Of a stretch of 8,193 nt of DNA, positions 1 through 6,746 are shown piece after piece. Below the pieces are notes generated by a model. The model was not told the origin of the DNA and did not search any database. It saw only the letters and a list, made by a program, of their open reading frames with translations. Each line of letters begins with the position of its first letter. Positions within the stretch are counted from its first letter, which is position 1. Position numbers and translations under genes: made by a program. This DNA is from Rhodoferax sp. (GTDB lineage Bacteria; Pseudomonadota; Gammaproteobacteria; Burkholderiales; Burkholderiaceae_C), in NCBI GenBank assembly GCA_028711355.1, contig JAQTSL010000156.1, positions 1-8,193 on the forward strand. Direction: 5' to 3'.

Positions 1-1087
1 CTGGGCCAACGCGCTCGATGCTTTCAAATGCCAGGTCAACCGCTTCGCCTAAAGTGGTGAACGGCCCCAAGTTGGTCATGCCCTGGCCCTGGCCCAGCAG
101 TTTGGGTGCCAGATAGACCAGAAACTCATCGACCAGACCGGCACGGATAAATGATCCGTTGAGCTTGTGGCCGGCCTCGACGTGCAGCTCGTTCACCTCA
201 CGCTGCGCCAGATCGTGCAGCATGGCTGGCAGATCGACTTTGGCTTCGGTTCCAGGCGTGCTGCCGGGCCGGTAGAGCACCGTAGCGCCACTGGCTTCAA
301 GCGCCGATTGCCTGACTTCATTTTGTACCGCAGCATAAATGATGCAAGCGCGACCTGCGATGAAGAGTGCCGCATCCGGCGGCGTTTCAAGGCGGCTGTC
401 CACCACCACCATTTGGGGCTGGCGCGCGGTCTCGACCAGCCGCACGTCGAGCCGCGGGTTGTCGGCCAGCACGGTGCCAATGCCGGTCAGTACGGCGCAA
501 CTGCGGGCACGCCAGGCGTGGCCGTCGACGCGCGCCTCAGGCGAAGTGATCCATTGGCTGACACCGTTTTGCAGCGCGGTCTGGCCGTCCAGCGAGGCCG
601 CCAGTTTCATGCGCAGCCACGGTGTTTTACGGATCATGCGGCTGAAAAAGCCGATGTTGAGCTCGCGTGACTGAACGGCTAGCGGGTCGTCTGGCGGCAA
701 CACCCGCACTTTGATACCCGCTGCACGCAGGCGCGCAAAACCCTGGCCCGCTACCAGCGGGTTGGGGTCGGTGAGGGTGGCGACTACCTTGCCGATGCCG
801 GCGGCGATCAGGGCGTCGCAACACGGCCCGGTGCGGCCCTGGTGCGAGCAGGGTTCCAGTGTGACGTAGGCGGTGGCACCCTGGACCAAGTGGCCCCTGG
901 CGGCGGCGTCGCGCAGTGCCATGATTTCGGCGTGTGGACCCCCCACGCGCTGGGTCTGACCCTGGCCCAGCAGTTTGCCATCGGTGTTGGCAATGACGCA
1001 GCCGACGCGTGGGTTGGGCGAGGTCAGGAGCAGGCTTTGCGCCGCTAGCGCCAGGGCGTGCTCTAAGAATACGGTGGATTCAGGCAT
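1..1087 (-). CDS. ribD: RibD, bifunctional riboflavin biosynthesis deaminase/reductase (3' end off the window)
   Basis: RibD carries out two consecutive cytosolic steps of riboflavin synthesis: deamination of the diaminopyrimidine made from GTP, then NADPH-dependent reduction of its ribosyl side chain. The frame is open from the ATG at 1087 to the left edge (362 codons, no stop). Family length is about 360-380, so only the last few residues are missing. The N-terminal deaminase domain (about 1-145) has TSPNPRVGCVI (22-32), catalytic PHAEIMAL (51-58, H52 and E54) and the zinc motif EPCSHQGRTGPC (78-89, C80 and C89). The reductase domain (about 155 onward) has MKLAASLDGQTA (160-171), TGIGTVLADNPRL (201-213) and LVDEFLVYLAPKLLG (318-332). 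An in-frame TGA lies 14 codons upstream of the ATG, and no good alternative start or clear Shine-Dalgarno is visible. The gene is divergent from the CopD-like gene. Identification is firm. Confidence 0.96.
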   Translation of the reverse strand, partial: MPESTVFLEHALALAAQSLLLTSPNPRVGCVIANTDGKLLGQGQTQRVGGPHAEIMALRDAAARGHLVQGATAYVTLEPCSHQGRTGPCCDALIAAGIGKVVATLTDPNPLVAGQGFARLRAAGIKVRVLPPDDPLAVQSRELNIGFFSRMIRKTPWLRMKLAASLDGQTALQNGVSQWITSPEARVDGHAWRARSCAVLTGIGTVLADNPRLDVRLVETARQPQMVVVDSRLETPPDAALFIAGRACIIYAAVQNEVRQSALEASGATVLYRPGSTPGTEAKVDLPAMLHDLAQREVNELHVEAGHKLNGSFIRAGLVDEFLVYLAPKLLGQGQGMTNLGPFTTLGEAVDLAFESIERVGP

Positions 1088-1100
1088 AAAGACTTTGGCG

Positions 1101-1128
1101 CCGGACCGATCGTTGGGGAGCGGTCCGG
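1101..1128 (-). promoter_or_regulatory. Hairpin in the ribD leader
   Basis: CCGGACCG (1101-1108) and CGGTCCGG (1121-1128) form a perfect 8-bp stem around a 12-nt loop. The stem ends 13 nt upstream of the ribD ATG, where a ribosome-binding site would be expected and none is obvious. There is no T-run, so it does not look like an intrinsic terminator. It could affect translation of ribD or be an operator for either divergent gene. The structure is seen directly; any function is inference. Confidence 0.4.
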
Positions 1129-1225
1129 GTCAGTGACACAAGGTTGGGCTAGATTTTAGGTGTCCGTTGCCAGCCACCGAAATCAGGCACACTCTCGTCT
1201 TTCCTATTTCTTGTCGGACCCCTTC

Positions 1226-1702
1226 ATGCTTTACCTTCTGCTCAAAACTGTCCACCTGCTGGCCGTCATCGTCTGGATTGGCGGCATGGTGTTTGCCCAC
1301 TTCTTTTTGCGCCCGGCGGTCGCTAGGCTGGTACCTGAAGTCCGGCTGCGCCTGATGCACGATGTGCTGGGGCGCTTTTTCAAAGCGGTGCTGGGGGTGG
1401 TCGTGCTGTCGCTGGTCTCAGGCAGTTGGCTGATTGGCCAGGTCGCCCGCCAGGTGGTGCAGGCCGGCGGACGTTTCACCATGCCCGTGGAGTGGATGAT
1501 CATGTCCACGCTGGGCGGAGCCATGGCACTGATTTTTGTCTATATTCGCTGGGTGTTGTACCGGCGGCTGGGGCGCGCTGTGGCGGCCAGCGATTGGGCC
1601 GATGGTGCGCGGGCGCTGAGCCAGATTCGCAACTGGGTAGCGGTCAACCTGGTGCTGGGTGTGGTGATCGTGCTGGTGACGCTGATCGGCGTGTCGCACT
1701 GA
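1226..1702 (+). CDS. CopD-like four-helix inner-membrane protein
   Basis: This is a 158-residue hydrophobic protein with four predicted transmembrane helices at about 5-26, 50-72, 90-112 and 135-155. The opening KTVHLLAVIVWIGGMVF (7-23), with H10 in helix 1 and H25 just after it, fits small membrane proteins annotated as CopD family in beta-proteobacteria. Copper-resistance CopD is larger, and copper handling is not shown for such short forms. The frame stays open upstream to a GTG at 1160. I prefer the ATG at 1226 because the hydrophobic helix starts there and the extra 22 residues look like translated leader. The Shine-Dalgarno is weak. The MFS gene follows after 28 bp on the same strand, so the two are probably co-transcribed. 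Membrane protein: sure. CopD label: moderate. Confidence 0.8.
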   Translation: MLYLLLKTVHLLAVIVWIGGMVFAHFFLRPAVARLVPEVRLRLMHDVLGRFFKAVLGVVVLSLVSGSWLIGQVARQVVQAGGRFTMPVEWMIMSTLGGAMALIFVYIRWVLYRRLGRAVAASDWADGARALSQIRNWVAVNLVLGVVIVLVTLIGVSH

Positions 1703-1730
1703 GCGGCCGCAACGTCCGACAGGTTTTACC

Positions 1731-2954
1731 TTGAATCCAGACGCAAAGCAGTTGTGGCGCGCGCCGCGCTGGGCGCTGGCCATGTTGCTGGCCGTGCTGG
1801 CCATGCTGGGGCCGTTTTCGATTGACACCTACATTCCGGCGTTTGCCGGCATTGCGCAGTCGCTCGGCGCGACACCGGTGCAGATGCAGCAAACGCTGTC
1901 GGCGTACCTGTTTGGCTTTGCCTTCATGAGTTTGTTTCATGGCGCCATCTCAGACAGCGTCGGGCGCCGACCGGTGGTGTTGTGGGGGTTGGCGGCGTTT
2001 GCGCTGGCGTCGCTCGGGTGTGCGCTGTCGCAAAGCATTGGTCAGTTGATTTTTTTTCGCGCGCTACAGGGTTTGACCACCGGTGCCGGTATTGTGGTGT
2101 CGCGCGCAGTGGTTCGTGATATGTTTGCACCGGCGCAAGCGCAAAAAGTCATGAGCCAGATCACCATCTATTTTGGTGTCGCACCTGCGGTGGCACCAAT
2201 GATGGGCGGGTTGTTGTTTGCCAGCCTGGGCTGGCACAGCGTGTTCTGGTTTTTGACTCTGGTAGGGGTGGTGCTGTGGGCCGCCAACTATCGGCTGTTG
2301 CCCGAAACACTGCACCTGAGCCAGCGCCAACCGCTCAACGTGCGCAACTTGCTGCAAGGCTATTGGCAACTGGGGCTGGACCCGCGTTTTCTGCTGCTGG
2401 CGCTGGCCAGCGGCATTCCGTTTAACGGTATGTTTTTATACGTGCTGTCGGCGCCGGCATTTTTGGGCGAACACCTGGCGCTGGCGCCAACGCAGTTTTT
2501 CTGGTTCTTTGTGCTGACCATTAGCGGCATCATGGGCGGCGCCTGGGTCAGTGGCCGTATGGCGGGTCGGCTGGCGCCCAAACAGCAGATCAAGTACGGC
2601 TTTGCCATCATGCTGGCCATTGCGCTGCTGAACGTGCTGGCCAACGCGCTGTTCAAGGCGCACGTGAGCTGGGCGCTTTTCCCCGTGATGATTTTTTCTT
2701 TTGGCTGGGCGCTGATGGTGCCGGTGGTCACGCTGCTGGTGTTGGACTTGCACCCGGAGCGGCGTGGCATGGCGTCAAGCCTTCAGGCGTTTGTCGGCGC
2801 CAGCACCAACGGTGTGGTGGCGGGCGTCATTGTGCCGCTGGTGATGCATTCCACGCTGTGGCTGGCCGCTGCGTCGCTGGCGATGATGCTGGTGGGCTTG
2901 CTGGCCTGGCTGTGGCTGCACCGGCGCTGGCCCGAGATTGGGCGCCACGCCTAA
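1731..2954 (+). CDS. Bcr/CflA family MFS drug-efflux transporter (DHA1 type)
   Basis: This 407-residue inner-membrane proton-driven exporter has the usual 12-helix length and hydrophobicity. Family marks are PFSIDTYIPAF (28-38) in helix 1, with the acidic residue and Tyr-x-Pro typical of Bcr/CflA; motif A GAISDSVGRRPV (71-82) in loop 2-3; FFRALQG (108-114) as motif B, with R110; and APAVAPMMGG (151-160) in the motif C position. A long loop around 195-215 separates the two six-helix halves. The start is a TTG preceded by AGG at 1721-1723 with 7-nt spacing. The alternative ATG at 1782 would lose 17 residues just before helix 1 and lacks a better ribosome-binding site. Bcr/CflA members export chloramphenicol, bicyclomycin or sulfonamides, but the substrate here cannot be read from sequence. 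It lies 28 bp after the CopD-like gene. Confidence 0.93.
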   Translation: MNPDAKQLWRAPRWALAMLLAVLAMLGPFSIDTYIPAFAGIAQSLGATPVQMQQTLSAYLFGFAFMSLFHGAISDSVGRRPVVLWGLAAFALASLGCALSQSIGQLIFFRALQGLTTGAGIVVSRAVVRDMFAPAQAQKVMSQITIYFGVAPAVAPMMGGLLFASLGWHSVFWFLTLVGVVLWAANYRLLPETLHLSQRQPLNVRNLLQGYWQLGLDPRFLLLALASGIPFNGMFLYVLSAPAFLGEHLALAPTQFFWFFVLTISGIMGGAWVSGRMAGRLAPKQQIKYGFAIMLAIALLNVLANALFKAHVSWALFPVMIFSFGWALMVPVVTLLVLDLHPERRGMASSLQAFVGASTNGVVAGVIVPLVMHSTLWLAAASLAMMLVGLLAWLWLHRRWPEIGRHA

Positions 2955-3032
2955 AGGGTCGGTTGGAGCCGCGTGATGAAAGCAGGCCCTTATCATTAAC
3001 AACCAATGCAACAACATTTGTGAGGCTTCGAT

Positions 3033-4883
3033 ATGGCAAGTGCAACTTATCAATGGCGATTTTTCCGGGCCGGCGGCTTTGACCAGGTGCAACTGGACCG
3101 GTCGGCCGATCTGCTGGCGCTGGGAGAACTCGACCAAAAGCTGTGGGTGGCGTTGTCGTGTCCGGTGCGCGGCATCGAGTTTGACGCGCGCACGCTGCAG
3201 TTCATCGACAGCGACAACGACGGTCATGTGCGTCCGCCCGAGCTGATTGCCGCGATCCGCTGGGCCGGTGCGCGCCTGCGCGACGCCGACCTGCTGGTGC
3301 AGGGGCAAGACGGCGTGGCCGCGGGTGCGATCCGTGACGACGACGCTGCTGGCACACTGATCAAAGCTGCGGCGCTGGCGCTGGCCACCGAGCTGGGCAA
3401 GAGTGACGCTGATGTGCTGACCGTCGCCGAAGCCAGCGCTGCGCAGGCCGGCCACGCGGCACGCGCGCTGGCTGCCTGGGAGGCCGCTGGCCAAGACGCG
3501 CTGCCGCTGGGCGACGCCACGGCCGCGGCACACGCGCTGGTGACCGAACTCGACGCCAAAGTAGTGGACTTTTTTACCCGCTGTGATTTGGCGGCATTTG
3601 ACGAGCGGGCGGGCGCGCTGCTCAACGCGTCTGAAGACGCGCTCAAGGCGTTGGCGCCTGCCGCGCTGCAAGCGGGCGCATCCGCCATCAGTGAACTGCC
3701 GTTGGCGCACGTGACGCCCGCTGCTGCGTTGCCCCTGACCGGTGGCTTGAATCCGGCCTGGGCGGCACGGGTGGCCGCGCTACAGGCCGGCGTGGTGCTG
3801 CCGCTGCTGGGCCAGCGGCAAGAATTGAGTGCGGCGCACTGGCAGGCGATCAAGGACAAGTTGGCACCCTACACCACCTGGCTGGCGAGCAAACCCGACC
3901 CGGCGGCCGAAGGCGACGGCGTGCGCGACCTGGAAAAGCTCGCACGCTACGTGCGCGATCTGCATCCGCTGGCCAACAACTTTGTCTCGTTTCGGGACTT
4001 TTACACGCGCCAGGGCAAGGCCACTTTTCAGATTGGCACGTTGTACCTCGACGGCCGCTCTTGCGAGCTGTGCGTGGCCGTCAATGACGCGGCCAAGCAC
4101 GCCGCGCTGGCCGGGTTGTCCCGGGTCTGCCTGGTCTATTGCGACTGCGTGCGCGGCGCCGACAAGCTCAGCGTGGCGGCGGCCTTTACTGCCGGCGACT
4201 CCGACCAGTTGATGGTCGGGCGCAATGGCGTTTTCTATGACCGTCAGGGCCGCGACTGGGACGCCACCATTAGCAAGATTGTGGAGCACCCGATCAGCCT
4301 GCGTCAGGCGTTTTGGTCGCCCTACAAGCAGGCGGCGCGCATGGTCGGCGCGCAGTTGCAAAAAATGGCCGCTGCCAAGGCCAAGGCGACCGATGACAAG
4401 CTCGGTGGGGCGGCGGTTTCGGTGGCAACCAAGGGCGTGGCCGGCAAGGCCGAGGCACCACCGCCGTTTGATGTCGGCAAGTTCGCCGGTATCTTTGCTG
4501 CCATCGGCCTGGCGTTGGGCGCCATTGGCACCATGGCGGTGTCGCTGATTGGCGGCTTGTTGGGCCTGAAGTGGTGGCAGATTCCGCTGGCTTTGGTCGG
4601 GTTGATGTTGTTGATCTCGGGGCCGGCGGTGCTGCTGGCGTGGTTCAAACTGCGCAGCCGCAACCTGGGGCCGATTCTGGACGCCAACGGCTGGGCGGTG
4701 AATGCGCGCGCGCGCATCAATATTCCGTTCGGAACGTCGTTGACGCAGTTGGCCAAATTGCCTGAAGGCGCTGAGCGCGCCCTGACCGACCCGTACGCCG
4801 ACAAACCGTCGAACTGGCCGTACGTGGGGTTGGTGCTGGCGCTGTTGGCGGTGCTGGTCTGGTTGCTCGGGTTCAGGGGGTAA
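3033..4883 (+). CDS. Orphan membrane-anchored protein with one EF-hand
   Basis: I do not recognise this 616-residue protein as a named family. Residues 59-70 are a canonical 12-residue EF-hand calcium loop: D59, D61, D63, G64, V66 and E70 occupy the expected positions. A long Ala-rich helical region follows (about 100-260), then a mixed region (about 300-430) with Cys at 344, 347, 366, 370 and 372. The C-terminus carries hydrophobic segments at about 484-511, 514-538 and 596-613. No N-terminal signal peptide is visible, so the first ~480 residues are probably cytoplasmic on a C-terminal anchor. The ATG at 3033 has GAGG at 3022-3025 with 7-nt spacing. It begins 78 bp after the MFS stop, so co-transcription is possible but not evident. 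Calcium sensing or a calcium-dependent membrane role is inference from one motif. That the gene is real is supported by its length, ribosome-binding site and domain-like composition. Confidence 0.88.
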   Translation: MASATYQWRFFRAGGFDQVQLDRSADLLALGELDQKLWVALSCPVRGIEFDARTLQFIDSDNDGHVRPPELIAAIRWAGARLRDADLLVQGQDGVAAGAIRDDDAAGTLIKAAALALATELGKSDADVLTVAEASAAQAGHAARALAAWEAAGQDALPLGDATAAAHALVTELDAKVVDFFTRCDLAAFDERAGALLNASEDALKALAPAALQAGASAISELPLAHVTPAAALPLTGGLNPAWAARVAALQAGVVLPLLGQRQELSAAHWQAIKDKLAPYTTWLASKPDPAAEGDGVRDLEKLARYVRDLHPLANNFVSFRDFYTRQGKATFQIGTLYLDGRSCELCVAVNDAAKHAALAGLSRVCLVYCDCVRGADKLSVAAAFTAGDSDQLMVGRNGVFYDRQGRDWDATISKIVEHPISLRQAFWSPYKQAARMVGAQLQKMAAAKAKATDDKLGGAAVSVATKGVAGKAEAPPPFDVGKFAGIFAAIGLALGAIGTMAVSLIGGLLGLKWWQIPLALVGLMLLISGPAVLLAWFKLRSRNLGPILDANGWAVNARARINIPFGTSLTQLAKLPEGAERALTDPYADKPSNWPYVGLVLALLAVLVWLLGFRG

Positions 4884-4914
4884 AGGGGTCGATCAACATT
4901 GTTACTCGACCCCT
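4884..4914. terminator. Hairpin between convergent genes, possible bidirectional terminator
   Basis: AGGGGTCGA (4884-4892) and TCGACCCCT (4906-4914) make a perfect 9-bp stem with a 13-nt loop. The left arm begins right after the stop codon of the EF-hand gene. The right arm lies in the last codons of the convergent lipoprotein gene, whose TAA (4904-4902) is in the loop. Neither side has a clear T-run, so the structure may stop or protect both transcripts without being a classic intrinsic terminator. Confidence 0.5.
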
Positions 4915-5582
4915 AGCACCGCGTCGATGCGCCGACGGATGCGCTGCGCAGCCGCCGTGTCAAAGCTGAACTGGGCCTGCTTGAGCGTTACACCGAGCCA
5001 CGCCAGCAACGGCCGGCGCCATCCCTGGCTGCTAGCAGAATCGACTGCCAGCGCGCTATCAGCTTGCGTAAGCTGCTCTATTTGTAGTAGCGATCCGGCG
5101 GCAATCAGGCGTGCCAGTGGGTCGTTGATCGAGCCCAGTCGCCCATTGGCTGGCGTTGCGCTGTCGGGTGTGGCGGCCTCGTGCTGCACCTGCGCTACCA
5201 GCGGCTGGTACTGCACGGGTAGCAGTTGCACCTTGATGCCTTGCCAGTGGCCGCGCAAAAAGTCAGCGTACGCGCGCTCGGGTGCGGCGGCGTCCATCGC
5301 TAGCGCCAGGTAGCCGGTGCACGGCGTCCACACCAGTGCGGCCACCTGCACTGCGCAGCGCACCAGTTCCAGCCGGGCCAGCAAATCGGGTCGGCCGGTG
5401 CGCGCCAGCTCCAAGCGGGCGCGGGAAAATTCAGCATCCGCCACGCGCAGATTTCCGTCGAGATACGCCTGGGTGAACTGGTTGAGTGAGGCCAACGCGT
5501 TGGCCTGCCAATCCGGTGGTGGCGGCGCGCTGGCGCAAGCGCTCAGCAGCATGGCCAGGCATAGGCTGATTGATTTATTCAT
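4902..5582 (-). CDS. Helical lipoprotein of the MCE cluster
   Basis: This 226-residue protein has a type II signal peptide: MNKSIS, hydrophobic LCLAMLL, then lipobox LSAC with the modified Cys at 16. A short Pro-rich linker (APPPPDW) and a mainly helical body rich in Ala, Leu and Arg follow, somewhat TPR-like around 25-75. It is not recognisable as PqiC (ABC-type auxiliary lipoprotein), which would be expected beside an MCE gene. The frame extends upstream to 5765 inside the MCE gene, but the signal peptide fixes the start at 5582, leaving a 10-nt gap after the MCE stop. That spacing argues for one operon and for an outer-membrane or periplasmic partner role in lipid transport. The residues after the Cys are Ala-Ser, which does not suggest inner-membrane retention. 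Function is inferred from context only. Confidence 0.87.
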   Translation of the reverse strand: MNKSISLCLAMLLSACASAPPPPDWQANALASLNQFTQAYLDGNLRVADAEFSRARLELARTGRPDLLARLELVRCAVQVAALVWTPCTGYLALAMDAAAPERAYADFLRGHWQGIKVQLLPVQYQPLVAQVQHEAATPDSATPANGRLGSINDPLARLIAAGSLLQIEQLTQADSALAVDSASSQGWRRPLLAWLGVTLKQAQFSFDTAAAQRIRRRIDAVLGVE

Positions 5583-5592
5583 GGCAGTTGGG

Positions 5593-6573
5593 TCACGGCA
5601 GTTTGATTTCGGCATCGCGCGCCAGCGGCCATTTGCGGTTGACCTCGTTGACCAATTGGCTGACCTTGCGCAGGCTGGCTTCGACCTCGGCGCGCAGCGT
5701 GCCCAGATCGGTGCTGGCCACACGCGCGTTGGCGCCAACCGCCTGCGCCTCGGCCAGCACGGCATCCACTTTGGTCAGCGTCTGGCGCGCGTCCTGCAAC
5801 ACGGTGCTGAGCTGCTTGATCGCCTGATTGGAACTGTCCAGCGCGGTTTTGGCGCTGACCAGTGCGCCCTGCGTGCTGTCCATCACGCCCTGTGGGCCAA
5901 ACACCTGTGCATCGGCTTTGGCCAGCAGCGCGTTGCTGCGCTCCAGCATGGTGATGATTTTTTTGGCATTGCCTTCGCTACCCAGCACGCCGGTGAGCAC
6001 TCCGTAGTGCCCGGTCAGCCGCTCGGTCACCGTGCTTAGGTGCGCCAGGCTGGTGTTCAGGCTCGACTCGGGGCCGGTCATGTGGTCCAGGTTTTCCAGC
6101 AGGGCGCGCGCGCTGGCGACCAGCCGCGGGATTTCAGCAGCGGTGTCGCCGCGCAGCAGCGTGCGCTCGGCCCCAGCGGGCAGTGGCGGGTCTTGCAGAA
6201 TGCCGCTGAAGGCGCGGATGCGGGTGTCACCCACCATGCCGCGTTCCAGCGTAAAGATGCTGCTGGTGCGCAGCCAGCGTGCGTCTTTGACAGGCACGTC
6301 GATCAGCATGCGCGCCTTGCCGTCGTCGGCCAGCTCAATGCGGCGTACGCGCCCGATCGGAAAACCCGAAAACGTCAGGTCCATGCCAACGATCACGCCC
6401 TCGGAATCATCCGAGATCAGCACCAGTTGCTGATTGCGCTCAAACACGCCACGCGCCACCAGCACGTACAGCACAAATCCGGTAATCACGGCGGCCACCA
6501 GCCACAGCAGCAGCCGGGCCTTGCGCTCCAGGTGGGCGATCGGCGGCGTCGGGTCGGACGGGGGTGGGGTCAT
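5593..6573 (-). CDS. MlaD-type MCE domain protein (lipid-transport substrate-binding subunit)
   Basis: This 326-residue protein is anchored in the inner membrane by one N-terminal helix (about 21-40) after a Pro-rich cytoplasmic start. An MCE domain follows (about 48-145), with the typical stretch EGVIVGMDLTFSGFPIGRV (58-76). The C-terminal part (about 145-315) is long and helical with coiled-coil character, as in MCE proteins that build periplasmic tunnels. The family binds phospholipid or other lipids and works with an MlaE-like permease and MlaF-like ATPase. Here the permease lies upstream on the same strand and the lipoprotein 10 nt downstream, but no ATPase gene is present. The ATG overlaps the stop of a 54-codon upstream frame (ATGA), and no good Shine-Dalgarno is seen, so translational coupling may matter. 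MCE assignment is firm; the substrate is unknown. Confidence 0.93.
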   Translation of the reverse strand: MTPPPSDPTPPIAHLERKARLLLWLVAAVITGFVLYVLVARGVFERNQQLVLISDDSEGVIVGMDLTFSGFPIGRVRRIELADDGKARMLIDVPVKDARWLRTSSIFTLERGMVGDTRIRAFSGILQDPPLPAGAERTLLRGDTAAEIPRLVASARALLENLDHMTGPESSLNTSLAHLSTVTERLTGHYGVLTGVLGSEGNAKKIITMLERSNALLAKADAQVFGPQGVMDSTQGALVSAKTALDSSNQAIKQLSTVLQDARQTLTKVDAVLAEAQAVGANARVASTDLGTLRAEVEASLRKVSQLVNEVNRKWPLARDAEIKLP

Positions 6574-6734
6574 GGGTGTTTACGAGGTTCGGATGCTGCC
6601 ATTTTTACGTAGGCGGTAGCTGAATTGGGGTCAGATCTCAATTCGCGGCAGGACCGTCGAGCTTGGCAAGACAGCGTTACCGAATTGGGCTCTGACCCCC
6701 ATTGCGCGGCTTGTACAAAAGAGCGGTTTTGCAT
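6570..6734 (-). CDS. 54-codon frame through a REP-like repeat, coupled to the MCE gene (doubtful gene)
   Basis: A frame begins at ATG 6734 and ends with TGA at 6572-6570, overlapping the MCE ATG as ATGA. It encodes 54 residues and reads through both arms of the REP-like hairpin, giving the related pieces GSEPNS (13-18) and RSDPNS (33-38). The end reads KMAASEPRKHP. An in-frame TGA lies just upstream at 6746-6744. It resembles no ATPase motif (no Walker A or signature). It may be chance, a coupling leader peptide, or a vestige of the 3' end of a lost MlaF gene fused to repeat DNA. The ATGA overlap is the only argument for translation. Confidence 0.25.
   Translation of the reverse strand: MQNRSFVQAAQWGSEPNSVTLSCQARRSCRELRSDPNSATAYVKMAASEPRKHP
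6623..6703. repeat. REP-like inverted repeat
   Basis: Arms 6623-6645 and 6681-6703 pair over 23 positions: 20 Watson-Crick, one G-T and two mismatches, around a 35-nt loop. Each arm has the core GGGGTCAGA or its complement TCTGACCCC (6627-6635 and 6691-6699, exact) framed by AATT. Both copies are also followed by a CGCGG-like tail (6644-6648 and 6705-6709). From memory, GGGGTCAGA-type palindromes are scattered through many beta-proteobacterial genomes and are linked to IS200-like REP-associated transposases; no such transposase is in this window. Confidence 0.75.
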
Positions 6735-6746
6735 GCTTCGGGCTCA

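Noticed and set aside
1088..1225. FMN riboswitch upstream of ribD
   Set aside because: The leader is too short and lacks the multi-stem FMN element. Only one simple hairpin is present.
2955..3032. Promoter for the EF-hand gene (TATCAT at 2991-2996)
   Set aside because: The only TTG-like -35 candidate lies 21 nt away, too far for a standard promoter, so it is not listed.
2775..3859. Long minus-strand frames (311 and 211 codons) opposite the MFS 3' end and the EF-hand gene
   Set aside because: They are antisense to well-supported genes, are rich in Arg, Gln, Ser and Ala as expected from high-GC shadow frames, and show no domain.
5583..5765. Upstream extension of the lipoprotein frame to 5765
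   Set aside because: It overlaps the MCE gene, gives an Arg/Trp-rich shadow sequence, and would bury the signal peptide.
5317..6612. Plus-strand frames of 240 and 190 codons opposite the lipoprotein and MCE genes
   Set aside because: The minus strand carries a clear lipobox and MCE domain. The plus frames are compositionally biased shadows.
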